A stretch of DNA of 47,915 nt from Chloroflexota bacterium. GTDB lineage: Bacteria > Chloroflexota > UBA11872 > UBA12225. Positions 17,707 to 26,843 of this stretch are shown in pieces (position 1 is the first letter of the stretch; the number at the start of each line of letters is the position of its first letter). The translations under genes were made by a program, and so were the position numbers. The notes under the pieces were generated by a model, which saw only the letters and a program-made list of their open reading frames with translations, was not told the origin of the DNA and ran no database searches. The stretch covers positions 1 to 47,915 of the forward strand of contig CANFGH010000012.1 of NCBI GenBank assembly GCA_947446285.1, written 5' to 3'.

Positions 17707-20684
17707 GGACGCCCCGCCCACGCCTGACGGAGCGCTGCCACTGGGACGGCCATGCGTTCAGCGCCGAAAACGGGAAACCGAGCAATTTCATCAGCGGAAA
17801 CGGTGCCAATGACCGACGCCTCGCCACTCAGGCTTGCGACAACTGCACCAACATGACGTTGTTCCACCTCAATGATGAACCGCCCGTTCCCCTCGCCGAA
17901 AAGGACCTCCATTTCAGACGCATCCCTTTGGTCATCGCGCGCGTCCGCTCGGAAAGTGGGAGGCGCGGTGTGTATGTTGAAACCGACGTTCCCAGCAATC
18001 GCCATCTCAGCGAGGGCGACGGCGAAGCCCCCCTCGCTTATGTCGTGACACGAAACAACATGACCGTCACGGATCGCAGCGTGAAGCCTCCGGTACCGCG
18101 ATGGTGCCGAGTGATCAAAGGGAGGAACCGACGAAAGCGAGACGTCGCGCACCATCGCGACGTGCGTCCCACCCAGTGCAACTGGCGTCATGCCGACCAC
18201 CAACAGGGCGTTGCCCACAGCCTTGAGATCCGGCGTTATGGTTCGCGATGCCTCGGGCACGTGCGCTACCGCGGTGATTACCAGGGTTGGCGGGACCGCA
18301 TGACGTTTTCCATCCTTTCCCAAGTATTCATTATTAAGGGAGTCCTTGCCTGATACGAAGGGTGCGCCAAATGCGACAGCTGCTTCGCAAGCGCCAGCCA
18401 CCGTCGCGACAAGGTCACCAAGGGTCTCCTCGCGACGCGGGTCACCCCAGGAAAAATTGTCAAGCAACGCAACCTGGTCAGGATCCCCACCGCAAGCGAC
18501 GACGTTCCGGACAGCTTCATCCACGACCGCCTGTCCCATCCGCTCCGGGTCAGTCATTCCAAACCACGGATTGACGCCAATGCCAAGCGCGAGTCCGTTC
18601 GGCGCTAGCGGTTCGGCAATGACCGTTCCATCGGCGTGACCAATGACGTGCCCACCAATGGGCTCACCAACAAGCGGCCGGACAAGTGTCGCGCCGCGAA
18701 TCTCGTGGTCGTACCGACGGATCACCGATGCCTTGCACGCAATATTCGGATGGGCAAGCAGCTCGAGCAGTATCGCTTCGAGCTCGGTGACGTTCATGGG
18801 CTGAGACGATGACGAGGCGCCCGGGCGTCCCGAGGGATCGGATCGCTCCTCGGAAAATGCCGCGATGCGAGCCGGTTGAGGCAGCCTGGCAACCATATTT
18901 CGGGTTGGACGTCCGTCATGCAGGAACCCTGTGTCGATGTCAACAATCGGATGCCCGGATGAGCGAACTACGAGGCGACCAGAGCCAGTAAAGACGCCAA
19001 CATCGGTGCAATGGATCCCAAGGCGCTCACAGGCTTCTGACAATGGCCTCGGATCGGCGGTCGCCACCACCATCCGTTCTTGCGCCTCTGACAGCCAAAC
19101 CTCCCACGGTGCGAGGCCGGGGTACTTCATTGGCAATCCATCGAGGTCTACATCGGCGCCGACACCCTCGGCCATCTCGCCAATGGCCGACGAAAGTCCT
19201 CCCGCACCGCAGTCGGTTATGGACCGGTAGAGATGGCGTCCATCGGCCAACAGGTCCACAAGGAGCTTCTCAGTAATCGGGTCACCAATCTGCACACTTG
19301 CGCCCGCTACATCTCCAGTGGTCGCATCCATTGTTGCCGAGGAAAAGGTCGCCCCTCGAATGCCGTCACGGCCGGTGGCCCCGCCGAGAACGACAATCCG
19401 GTCACCCGGAAGTGGCCGTTCCGCCACGTACGGGGAATTGGCCATTCCGACGCACCCCGCGAAAACAAGCGGGTTGGCGACGTACCCGGGGTCATAGAGG
19501 ACCGCGCCGGCAAGGGTCGGAAGGCCAATCTTGTTTCCGTAGTCAGCGATGCCTGCGACCACACCTGAGCGCACACGTCGGGGATGGATTACCCCATCTG
19601 GCAGCAGTGCATCTGCCGTATCTGCTGGTCCGAAGCACAGGATGTCGGTACACGCGATTGGTCGATGCGATGCTCCGAGGACATCCCTGATGACACCGCC
19701 GACACCTGTATTCGCACCCCCAAAGGGCTCCACGGCACTGGGATGATTATGGGTCTCGCACTTTACGGCGAACGTCGTGCCGGGAGTGAATTGGAGGATT
19801 CCAGCGTTACCAACGAACGCACTCACGACATACGGCGCATCGATTTGGGCCGTCGCGCGACGAAGCTGGTCGAGGAGCGGGACAATTTCCTCGCCTGTCG
19901 TGCTGGTGATCCTCGCCCGAAACGTCTTGTGGGCGCAGTGTTCAGACCACGTTTGCGCGATCATCTCGAGTTCGATGTCGGGCGCTACACCACCGTGAAC
20001 AGCATAGTAAGCCCGTACCGCCTCGAGTTCAGCCGGGTCGAGCGCCATTCCGCGCGCACGGTTAAGCGCTTCAAGATCGGAATCAGTACGAACGGGAAGG
20101 TGAACCGGGTAGGTCACGTGGACAGATTGGACTGCTCGAATTACCGGTGGGAAAGAATCTCCCGAAACGAAGGATTCGCCAAAAACCTCGACCGTCTCGG
20201 CTGAACCCTGAGCGAAAACAGGTTCGACGAGACTGTCAATAACCCAGTGCTCGATTACGGGGTTGACGAGCAACCGCCGGATAAGTGTCTCTCGCAAACT
20301 GTGGGGAATTTCTCCCCGCAGTTCGATCCGCCGGCCAGTTGCTACCCCGTGGGCCGGCCACCCCTTGCGTCTTGCAACCCGAAGCAGCTGTTCTGCGACC
20401 GCATCCGTGACCCCAGCGTGAAGCACGGACTCGACCATCAGGGAAGTGTCACTCGTGACCCCGCCGCTGCGAGACCACGTGGATGACTGAAGGAGTGGAT
20501 CAACCAGGATGCTCACTAGGTCATCGCGGACATCAGAAACGAGAGTTCCACGAAAGAAAATAAGATCACTGATCGTTGCCGACTGCAAAGCGGGGTACCC
20601 CATCGCGTGGGCGTCGGCGAGGAGGGCGCGACCGCGAGGGTCGTCGCCGCGCACGGTGACCATGAGGCAGTGAACAGCGGTCAT
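17703..20684 (-). CDS. purL: FGAM synthase: PurL with two N-terminal PurS-like domains
   Basis: 993 residues, about 250 longer than the usual small PurL (about 740). The C-terminal part is PurL, with EMIAQTWSEHCAHKTFRARI (catalytic His), VKCETHNHPSAVEPFGGANT, GGATGRDGIRGATFSS and ITDCGAGGLSSAIGEMAEG. It makes FGAM from FGAR, ATP and ammonia. The first about 155 residues hold two similar small segments, residues 5-70 with GDDPRGRALLADAHAMGY and 85-155 with VAEQLLRVARRKGWPAHGV. Each is followed by a LLVDP/LLVNPV motif typical of PurS. The gene is first in the operon. It is divergent from the GT-C gene at 20810 across a 125-nt gap that must hold both promoters. No clear ribosome site precedes the ATG. 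Confidence 0.93.
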   Translation of the reverse strand: MTAVHCLMVTVRGDDPRGRALLADAHAMGYPALQSATISDLIFFRGTLVSDVRDDLVSILVDPLLQSSTWSRSGGVTSDTSLMVESVLHAGVTDAVAEQLLRVARRKGWPAHGVATGRRIELRGEIPHSLRETLIRRLLVNPVIEHWVIDSLVEPVFAQGSAETVEVFGESFVSGDSFPPVIRAVQSVHVTYPVHLPVRTDSDLEALNRARGMALDPAELEAVRAYYAVHGGVAPDIELEMIAQTWSEHCAHKTFRARITSTTGEEIVPLLDQLRRATAQIDAPYVVSAFVGNAGILQFTPGTTFAVKCETHNHPSAVEPFGGANTGVGGVIRDVLGASHRPIACTDILCFGPADTADALLPDGVIHPRRVRSGVVAGIADYGNKIGLPTLAGAVLYDPGYVANPLVFAGCVGMANSPYVAERPLPGDRIVVLGGATGRDGIRGATFSSATMDATTGDVAGASVQIGDPITEKLLVDLLADGRHLYRSITDCGAGGLSSAIGEMAEGVGADVDLDGLPMKYPGLAPWEVWLSEAQERMVVATADPRPLSEACERLGIHCTDVGVFTGSGRLVVRSSGHPIVDIDTGFLHDGRPTRNMVARLPQPARIAAFSEERSDPSGRPGASSSSQPMNVTELEAILLELLAHPNIACKASVIRRYDHEIRGATLVRPLVGEPIGGHVIGHADGTVIAEPLAPNGLALGIGVNPWFGMTDPERMGQAVVDEAVRNVVACGGDPDQVALLDNFSWGDPRREETLGDLVATVAGACEAAVAFGAPFVSGKDSLNNEYLGKDGKRHAVPPTLVITAVAHVPEASRTITPDLKAVGNALLVVGMTPVALGGTHVAMVRDVSLSSVPPFDHSAPSRYRRLHAAIRDGHVVSCHDISEGGFAVALAEMAIAGNVGFNIHTAPPTFRADARDDQRDASEMEVLFGEGNGRFIIEVEQRHVGAVVASLSGEASVIGTVSADEIARFPVFGAERMAVPVAALRQAWAGRP

Positions 20685-20809
20685 TGCAGTAGGAGATTAC
20701 CAACGCGGGCAGGCGCAATCAGGACGGTGAGGTTGGTTCCTCGGTCACCATCGACCAACTACTAATCTGGGTTCGCTGGCCCGATCCGGGTGAAGATTGG
20801 TCGTATCCG

Positions 20810-22528
20810 ATGACGTTTGCTTCGATGCGACCTCCCACAGGCAACGTGATGCCCTTGAATCCCGTTCTAGGCGCGATGGCGAGCCCCGAACGTAGCGGCC
20901 AATCCAATTCTGGCTTGCCTCACGGCGACCATGATCGGCCGTCCGGTGACCAAGTGATTGGCTTCGTCGCACTCGCGATGGGACTCGTTACTGCAGTTTC
21001 ACGCATTCCATTCCGAAGCGAGTACCTCTTTGCTTGGGACAGTGCGAATTACGCACTCGCCCTTGATCAATATAACGTTGCCTTCCATCAACCCCAACCA
21101 CCTGGGTATCCGCTGTACGTCGCAACGGCGTGGATGTTGCGACTGGTCATCGGTGACGCGAACGCAAGCTACGTCACCTTGAGTATTGTCGCGAGCGGCA
21201 TCGCGGTGACGATGCTTGTCCTGGTTGGGGCGCGTCTCTTCGACCGCACGACCGGGGTTCTTGCAGGTTGCGTCCTTGCCACGTCAGCCCTGTTCTGGGG
21301 CCAAGGTGAGGTTGCGTACCCCTACGCGCTCCTCGCGGCATTCTCGACGTCGGGAGCCTGGGTCTGTCTTCGAGTGGCCTCGGACAAACGCCAGGCCAGG
21401 CGGTGGGCGATCGTCGGTGCCGTCGTTTTAGGGATCGGTTCGGGTTATCGAAGTGAAGTCACTCCATTCCTCGCACCAGTTCTGCTTTGGGCAATCCTCA
21501 GTCACCTATCGGATTGGCGTACGAGGCTCGGAACCTTAGTAGCAGCGGGAAGCATTGGTGGTGCCGTGATCGCAGCCTGGTACGTGCCGATGGTCATCGC
21601 AACTGGTGGATGGGAGGTGTATCAGCAAGCGACCGGTGGCTATTACGCCTACTTCATCCAGTCGACGTCGGGTTTCGGCAAGCAGCTGCTCGGAGTCTTG
21701 GAGAACCTGCGCGCTCTAGTGAATTTCACGTACGCGGGACTTGGTCCGGCAATTGTGCTCTTGGTACTGGACCTAGGCGTGCGCTTCCGACCATCGCGTT
21801 TGGCGAGCGATCCCGCAACCCGCTTCGTTGCTATCTGGCTCGCACCACCTCTGGCCTTCTACGTTTTGGTCCACTTGGGAAATCCCGGATACATCCTGAC
21901 GTTCCTGCCACCTGCATGCCTGCTTGTTGCAGCCGGGACGCGCGACCTCGTCGCAGACCTATTCGTGGCGTTAGGGCAGCCTCGGGCGCACGTTCGCAAC
22001 ATAGTGGCAACGTGTGTGCTCCTGACGGTGACTTGCACGATCAACGCGGGTCTCTTTCTCATCGGTCCTGGTGAAGGGCGACTGCACGAAATCAGGGATA
22101 TCGACCGCACCCTTGACCACACAGTCTCGGCGCTCCGACGCGACTTCGTCCCGTCCTCAACCCTGCTGGTGGCATATGACCGGTCCCGGCAGTATCGCTA
22201 CTACCTGCCGGGGTATCACCACGAACTCCTCTTCAACGTCGCGGTGGCTGGCATCGGAACCGACACGAGCCGGTACTGGGAACGACGTCAATCCCTGATG
22301 GTTCCTGTCGGGATCACCGCGATCGTCTTTCCAGACCTCGATCAGAACACCGCCGAACAGCCAGGCAAGTTGACGAAGCAGTCGCTTGGCGATGGGATCG
22401 AATGGTGGGTAGCCACGGTGACCACCGGAGACCGTGCCACGTGGGGCTACAGGTACGCGACAGTCTCCCGCCAGCTCACTGGGGAAGCTCAGGGATTAAG
22501 TACTGTCTCGGGTTACGCTGGCGAATGA
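20810..22528 (+). CDS. GT-C fold membrane glycosyltransferase-like protein
   Basis: 572 residues with roughly ten to twelve hydrophobic segments after a 50-residue hydrophilic N-terminus. The first outer loop holds FAWDSANYALALDQ and HQPQPPGYPLYV. This acidic-loop layout is seen in PMT/ArnT-type lipid-phosphate-sugar glycosyltransferases (GT39/GT83-like). A soluble C-terminal part of about 130 residues contains YDRSRQYRYYLPGYHHELLF. Likely role: transfer of a sugar from a polyprenyl carrier on the outer face of the membrane. Donor and acceptor are unknown. The ATG at 20810 lacks a clear ribosome site; ATGs at 20825 and 20849 are alternatives. The stop abuts the stop of the convergent gene without a single intervening base. 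Confidence 0.7.
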   Translation: MTFASMRPPTGNVMPLNPVLGAMASPERSGQSNSGLPHGDHDRPSGDQVIGFVALAMGLVTAVSRIPFRSEYLFAWDSANYALALDQYNVAFHQPQPPGYPLYVATAWMLRLVIGDANASYVTLSIVASGIAVTMLVLVGARLFDRTTGVLAGCVLATSALFWGQGEVAYPYALLAAFSTSGAWVCLRVASDKRQARRWAIVGAVVLGIGSGYRSEVTPFLAPVLLWAILSHLSDWRTRLGTLVAAGSIGGAVIAAWYVPMVIATGGWEVYQQATGGYYAYFIQSTSGFGKQLLGVLENLRALVNFTYAGLGPAIVLLVLDLGVRFRPSRLASDPATRFVAIWLAPPLAFYVLVHLGNPGYILTFLPPACLLVAAGTRDLVADLFVALGQPRAHVRNIVATCVLLTVTCTINAGLFLIGPGEGRLHEIRDIDRTLDHTVSALRRDFVPSSTLLVAYDRSRQYRYYLPGYHHELLFNVAVAGIGTDTSRYWERRQSLMVPVGITAIVFPDLDQNTAEQPGKLTKQSLGDGIEWWVATVTTGDRATWGYRYATVSRQLTGEAQGLSTVSGYAGE

Positions 22529-25231
22529 CTAGCCGTTCTCTGGCGCGCATCCAGTGTCTGGATTGGGAACCACCGACGCGGGCGGGCGCGGACCGTTGGC
22601 AGGGCGCCTGATTGACGTATCAACCGCAACCACCGGGTTCCCCCAACCGCCCCAGTCATTTCGCACATCCTCAACCGGTCCCGTGAGGAGCGTGAGGTCC
22701 ACCGTCTTTCCAACCCAGCGATCGAGCGGGACGCGAAAATCAATCCAGCGTCGCTCGTCCTCAAGCGCCCTCGGGTTGACCCGAAGCGAGCACCGTTGAC
22801 CACCGGACCGCGTCACCGATTGACCGCCGGTTGGGGTAACTTCGACAGTGAAAACCATCCCGTCGCCATAATCGGTCAGCCAAGCATCTGGCCTGAGACC
22901 GACCCCGGATTGGAAAACCGTTCCACTCTCTCGAACGGCAAACGTCACCGTTACACGCGATGGCGGATGCATGAACAACCATCGCCTCCGGCGTCCACCA
23001 TGCGCACGTGTATCGATCGCCTCCCCAACCATGTCAGAAACGCCGATCTGCATGAACCCAACATTGAGGAATGCATCGGAGGCAAGACGCGACCCCGTTG
23101 GTGACGACAGACGGGCCTGACCAGAACTCACGGCCTCAGCGACGTCAATGACGATCCGATTAGGTGCGTCCTCGACCAGGCGACGGGTGTACTGATTAGA
23201 AATCTCGGACCCCAGCTGCCCACCTGCAAGCACCGCAATCACAATCGACCCGAAAAGACCAGCAAACTGGGGGAATGAGCGGGTTTTTGTACGGCTCAAC
23301 TGTGCCGCCAGCAAACCTGCGAGAGCGGCGGTGGTAGCAAAAGTAATCCCGTCGCCCGCAATCCGCACCGTTGTGGAACCAAATACGGTTGTGACCGTGT
23401 GACGCCCTCGAGGGACGTCTACCAATTGGAACCCGAGGGTCGCATCCTCGTCAGCCCGGTACGCCGGGGTACGGATTTGAACCTGGACCCCATCCACTAA
23501 CGCGCGCCAGCCTGGGAAATCCAGTTGATGCCACGCGATGGTCGCGCCGTCACTTTCAACGTCTACTTCAATTTCGTTGATCAGTCCACGTGATCGAAGT
23601 GACGTAATTCGCGCCTCCCCTTCATATATCAGAGCCGCGCCACCTAACCAGCCGGCAGGTGGATACTGCCAATCAAGCACGTGATTGCCCCGAGGCCGGC
23701 CAATCAACCCGAGACGGGTGTCTGCTTCCCGTTGTGTCGCTGCGACGTCAAACATTCGCGGCGTGAACTCCCCACTAGAGGTCACTCTTCCCGCCCACGT
23801 ATCCCTTGCGTACTCGGCCTCCACAAGACTTGCGCGACTTACCGGCTGGGGAACCGCCCCAGGAAATGGGAATGGCACCCCAGTTAGCGTGCTTGCGATC
23901 AATGCACACCCAGCAGCCAGTGCACCGAATGCCGACAATGCCAATCGAAAGGGTGCACGGGATATCGCACATCCGACGAGAAGTCCGACGCCCATTGAAA
24001 AAGGGCCATAGAGACGCGACGGGAATTGAAGCCATCTGAGCGCATCAATTGAGAGCCAGACATGCGCTGACCAATTCGTGTTCAGGAACCAAGTGATCGC
24101 GGTCAGGCTTGCAGCTCCTGCAAGCGCGCCTAGTTCTGACTGTGACACTGGCGGGTAATCCGGTTCGGCGCCCCCATCCATTCTGGTTGAAGTCCGAAAC
24201 CGACCAACACACCAAGCGAACGTACCCAGGGATGCCAACGCCAAAATTGCAATCTGGACGGCACCGGGTTTGACCGGACCGTCCCACCCAGGAGGCCCCC
24301 ACGGGTATCGAACCACAAACTGCCAATCGACGGCACTTAATTCGAAACCATAGGGTGATCGTTCCGGGCGTGCAATTGTGCTTCCAACGCCGAACGGCGC
24401 TGACAACATCTCAAGGATGCCTGTGACAGGGAACTTGATTACATCCACTTGGACCGCATCCCGCTCGAGAAGCATCGGTCCGGTCGCGAACGCAGTCAAA
24501 CCAAGTGCAAGCACACCACCGAGTGCGAGTTGGAACGACGTTGCCTTTGCCCGATGAGGCGTGATGACGAGTTGGCAGATGACCCATGCGACCGCGCAAC
24601 CAGCCGCCATGACGGCGCTCAGAGAATGGGTCAAGAGCAGCAGTGTTCCTAAAAACCCGGCGAACAAACCGAATCTCGGCGAGGATGCTGACCAAACGTG
24701 ACACGCTCCATGAATGGACAAGATGAACCACGGAAGAAGTGCAAGGCAGATGGCTTCTGGCAGGTCACCCCGTACGTGGAGGTTTGTCACGAACGGGTAC
24801 GGAGCCGCGACGTAGACCAGACCGCCAGCAACTCCGGCGAGTGACCCCCTCTTGCCGGATGAGACTGGCCAGAACGCCCGGACACACGCGGACACGCCAA
24901 AGGCCCCAAAGATCACACCCATCGCTCCAAGAGCTTCGAACGCTGAGTAGACCGGGACGCCGAGCCGAGCCATTACCGAAACGACACCGTATGTCAGTGA
25001 CGCGTAGTAATTGAAGACCGGGTATCCGTAGCCCAGAAAAAAGTCTGGAACCCAGCGAGGGAAGCTGAAATTGCGTGACTGCGCCTCCATCAACACAAGA
25101 GTGCGAAACAGATGGGGGCTCCCGTCGTCAGTTTCCCAGAGGTTCGGGCGAACGACGTATCCGACTAGCCAAATCGGTGCCGTCACCATGATTGTCAGCG
25201 CAAGGCTGAGAAGGGACGTCCGCAAGCTCAC
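22529..25231 (-). CDS. Large membrane protein with PTPS-related (GT-C-like) domain
   Basis: About 900 residues from the GTG at 25231; a TTG at 25252 would add seven residues. A first membrane helix is followed by DDGSPHLFRT, then FPRWVPDFFLGYGYPVFNYY. This is the pattern of the '6-pyruvoyl-tetrahydropterin synthase-related' integral membrane family (PF10131/COG5617), which is in fact a GT-C-like membrane protein. About ten more membrane segments follow. A soluble stretch (about 500-650) with YEGEARITSLRS and FPGWRALVDG resembles the C-terminal domain of YfhO-type proteins. A last helix and a beta-rich tail end the protein. Probably a cell-surface glycan transferase or transporter. Its convergent neighbour is another GT-C protein. 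Confidence 0.72.
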   Translation of the reverse strand: MSLRTSLLSLALTIMVTAPIWLVGYVVRPNLWETDDGSPHLFRTLVLMEAQSRNFSFPRWVPDFFLGYGYPVFNYYASLTYGVVSVMARLGVPVYSAFEALGAMGVIFGAFGVSACVRAFWPVSSGKRGSLAGVAGGLVYVAAPYPFVTNLHVRGDLPEAICLALLPWFILSIHGACHVWSASSPRFGLFAGFLGTLLLLTHSLSAVMAAGCAVAWVICQLVITPHRAKATSFQLALGGVLALGLTAFATGPMLLERDAVQVDVIKFPVTGILEMLSAPFGVGSTIARPERSPYGFELSAVDWQFVVRYPWGPPGWDGPVKPGAVQIAILALASLGTFAWCVGRFRTSTRMDGGAEPDYPPVSQSELGALAGAASLTAITWFLNTNWSAHVWLSIDALRWLQFPSRLYGPFSMGVGLLVGCAISRAPFRLALSAFGALAAGCALIASTLTGVPFPFPGAVPQPVSRASLVEAEYARDTWAGRVTSSGEFTPRMFDVAATQREADTRLGLIGRPRGNHVLDWQYPPAGWLGGAALIYEGEARITSLRSRGLINEIEVDVESDGATIAWHQLDFPGWRALVDGVQVQIRTPAYRADEDATLGFQLVDVPRGRHTVTTVFGSTTVRIAGDGITFATTAALAGLLAAQLSRTKTRSFPQFAGLFGSIVIAVLAGGQLGSEISNQYTRRLVEDAPNRIVIDVAEAVSSGQARLSSPTGSRLASDAFLNVGFMQIGVSDMVGEAIDTRAHGGRRRRWLFMHPPSRVTVTFAVRESGTVFQSGVGLRPDAWLTDYGDGMVFTVEVTPTGGQSVTRSGGQRCSLRVNPRALEDERRWIDFRVPLDRWVGKTVDLTLLTGPVEDVRNDWGGWGNPVVAVDTSIRRPANGPRPPASVVPNPDTGCAPENG

Positions 25232-25347
25232 GATGCGGCACTCACAGTGCAAAGGTCATCACGCTCCCAATGCGGAGCGAGGCCTTGTGGTGCGGGAGAC
25301 AAGTTAGTAAAGAGCGAACGCAAATAACCGGTTAGAATGCCGACGAA

Positions 25348-25845
25348 ATGCAAGGAAACCAGTCGGAGTTCGCCCCCGCGATTGGTGGTTGGAACCATAT
25401 CGGGATTACCGTACGAAACCTCGAGAACAGCCTCCACTTTTACCAAAAACTCCTTGGATTCGAACTCCTCGGGCGACAGGAACGTGACAGCGCGGACCTT
25501 GGTCTCATCCTGGGGTATGAACGGACCCACATTCGCATGGCGTTCCTTCGTCCACGCGGGACCACCGATCCAGTGCTCGAATTGATCGAGGTTCTCGAAC
25601 CGCATGGTCAACCCCTCGATGTCCAGACAGCCAACCCAGGAGCTATTCACCTCACCTTTGACGTCACTGATCTCGAGGCGGTCTACACCCACCTGACCGG
25701 CCTTGGTGTCCACTTCCTCTCTGAACCGGTGACATTGACCTCCGGGGTGAATGCCGGGGCGCGAAACGTGTATTGCCTCGACCCCGATGGGGTTCGCATC
25801 GCGCTTTTTCAGAGGTTGCCCGGGACGGGTCACCACGGCACATGA
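25348..25845 (+). CDS. VOC (glyoxalase/bleomycin-resistance) family protein
   Basis: 165 residues with two beta-alpha-beta-beta-beta repeats. Metal positions can be followed: WNHIGITVRNLE gives the first His, VLELIEVLEP the first Glu, and AIHLTFDVTDLEA the second His. The fourth usual ligand, a Glu in DPDGxxIEL, reads DPDGVRIALF here, so Ala replaces it. The protein may bind metal differently or through three ligands. Members include glyoxalase I, dioxygenases and methylmalonyl-CoA epimerase. Length and motifs alone do not decide between these. upp follows 36 nt downstream on the same strand. Confidence 0.82.
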   Translation: MQGNQSEFAPAIGGWNHIGITVRNLENSLHFYQKLLGFELLGRQERDSADLGLILGYERTHIRMAFLRPRGTTDPVLELIEVLEPHGQPLDVQTANPGAIHLTFDVTDLEAVYTHLTGLGVHFLSEPVTLTSGVNAGARNVYCLDPDGVRIALFQRLPGTGHHGT

Positions 25846-25881
25846 AGCCACCCGGCGGCGGTTCACCAGTATCCTGATCTT

Positions 25882-26535
25882 GTGAACGCGACAGGGCAGA
25901 CCAAGCCACGCCTGACAGTAGTGGCACATCCATTGATCGAAGACTGCCTCTCTCGGCTACGAGACATCGAAACCACTACGGCGGAGTTTCGTCGCGCAGC
26001 GCGCTTGCTCACCCAACTCCTGCTTTTCGAGGCGACGCGTGACCTTCCCTTGATTAGTACGAGTGTTGTGACACCCCTTGAGACTACGACGGTCAACCGG
26101 ATAGGACGCCCGATCGTCCTAGTGCCTGTGCTCCGGTCTGGACTTGCGATGCTTGATACCGCCACGGACATGTTCCCTGATGCGCGGGTCGGGTTCGTGG
26201 GTCTCGAACGCGATGAGCGCACCGCAATCCCCCGTGGGTACTACCGTAAATTGCCCACACCGATCGATCAGGCCGCCGTGATGATCCTCGAGCCGATGCT
26301 TGCCACGGGCGGATCGGCGTTGGCGAGCCTGGAGATTGCCAAGGCTGATGGCGCCCGCGATCTCCGCCTCATCTGCGCGGTCGCCGCGCCAGAAGGAGTT
26401 CGTGCGGTTCACGAACGGATGCCGGACTGCGCGATCTACATCGCAACCCTCGACCGTGGCCTAAATGATCAGAAATACATCATGCCGGGACTTGGCGATT
26501 TTGGTGACCGCTATTTCGGCACCGTGCCACTCTGA
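25882..26535 (+). CDS. upp: Uracil phosphoribosyltransferase
   Basis: 217 residues, GTG start. Upp makes UMP from uracil and PRPP for pyrimidine salvage. Features are VAHPLIEDCLSRLRD at the N-terminus, ETTTVNRIGRPIVLVPVLRSG, the PRPP-binding loop LEPMLATGGSA (136-146), and the uracil-binding C-terminal stretch YIMPGLGDFGDRYFGT. All match the family at its normal length of about 210. There is no Shine-Dalgarno sequence ahead of the GTG. Instead TATCCT lies exactly six bases before it, which would suit a leaderless transcript. The following 308 nt contain no gene. Confidence 0.95.
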   Translation: MNATGQTKPRLTVVAHPLIEDCLSRLRDIETTTAEFRRAARLLTQLLLFEATRDLPLISTSVVTPLETTTVNRIGRPIVLVPVLRSGLAMLDTATDMFPDARVGFVGLERDERTAIPRGYYRKLPTPIDQAAVMILEPMLATGGSALASLEIAKADGARDLRLICAVAAPEGVRAVHERMPDCAIYIATLDRGLNDQKYIMPGLGDFGDRYFGTVPL

Positions 26536-26843
26536 AGTGCGAACCCAGCAAACGCTTGCCTGGTAACGATTGCACCGTTTCGCCCGGTGAAGAAGCCACG
26601 ACCGCACACCCGTCGAGAACAAGCCCAGGGACTGTCGGCAGCGTGCAAATGAAGCGGAAAACCGCTAGTTTCCGAGTTTGACCTCGTTTTTCGTGGTTCC
26701 ATCATCCTCGGCGGCGGTGCCACGCGAGTGCTGCGAAGCACGCAACACGCTTGGTCAAGTAAGTTACCGAAAGCAATTCGTCCGACAGCCGTATTCACGC
26801 CCACGCGGCAGTCATGCACCTATCCGAAGGAGAATGGCATCAC
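26536..26843. other. Gene-free interval between upp and the 2-hydroxyacid dehydrogenase gene
   Basis: 308 bases without a convincing frame. It contains a small hairpin, CGGAAA-N8-TTTCCG at 26655-26674, followed 20 bases later by a run of five T. It could serve as a weak terminator for upp but is not a textbook one. The last part includes AAGGAG at about 26827-26832, the ribosome site for the next gene. I see no clear promoter or operator. Confidence 0.5.

Noticed and set aside
20685-20809. Purine riboswitch upstream of purL
   Set aside because: No purine-aptamer core or terminator/antiterminator pair could be recognised in the 125-nt gap.
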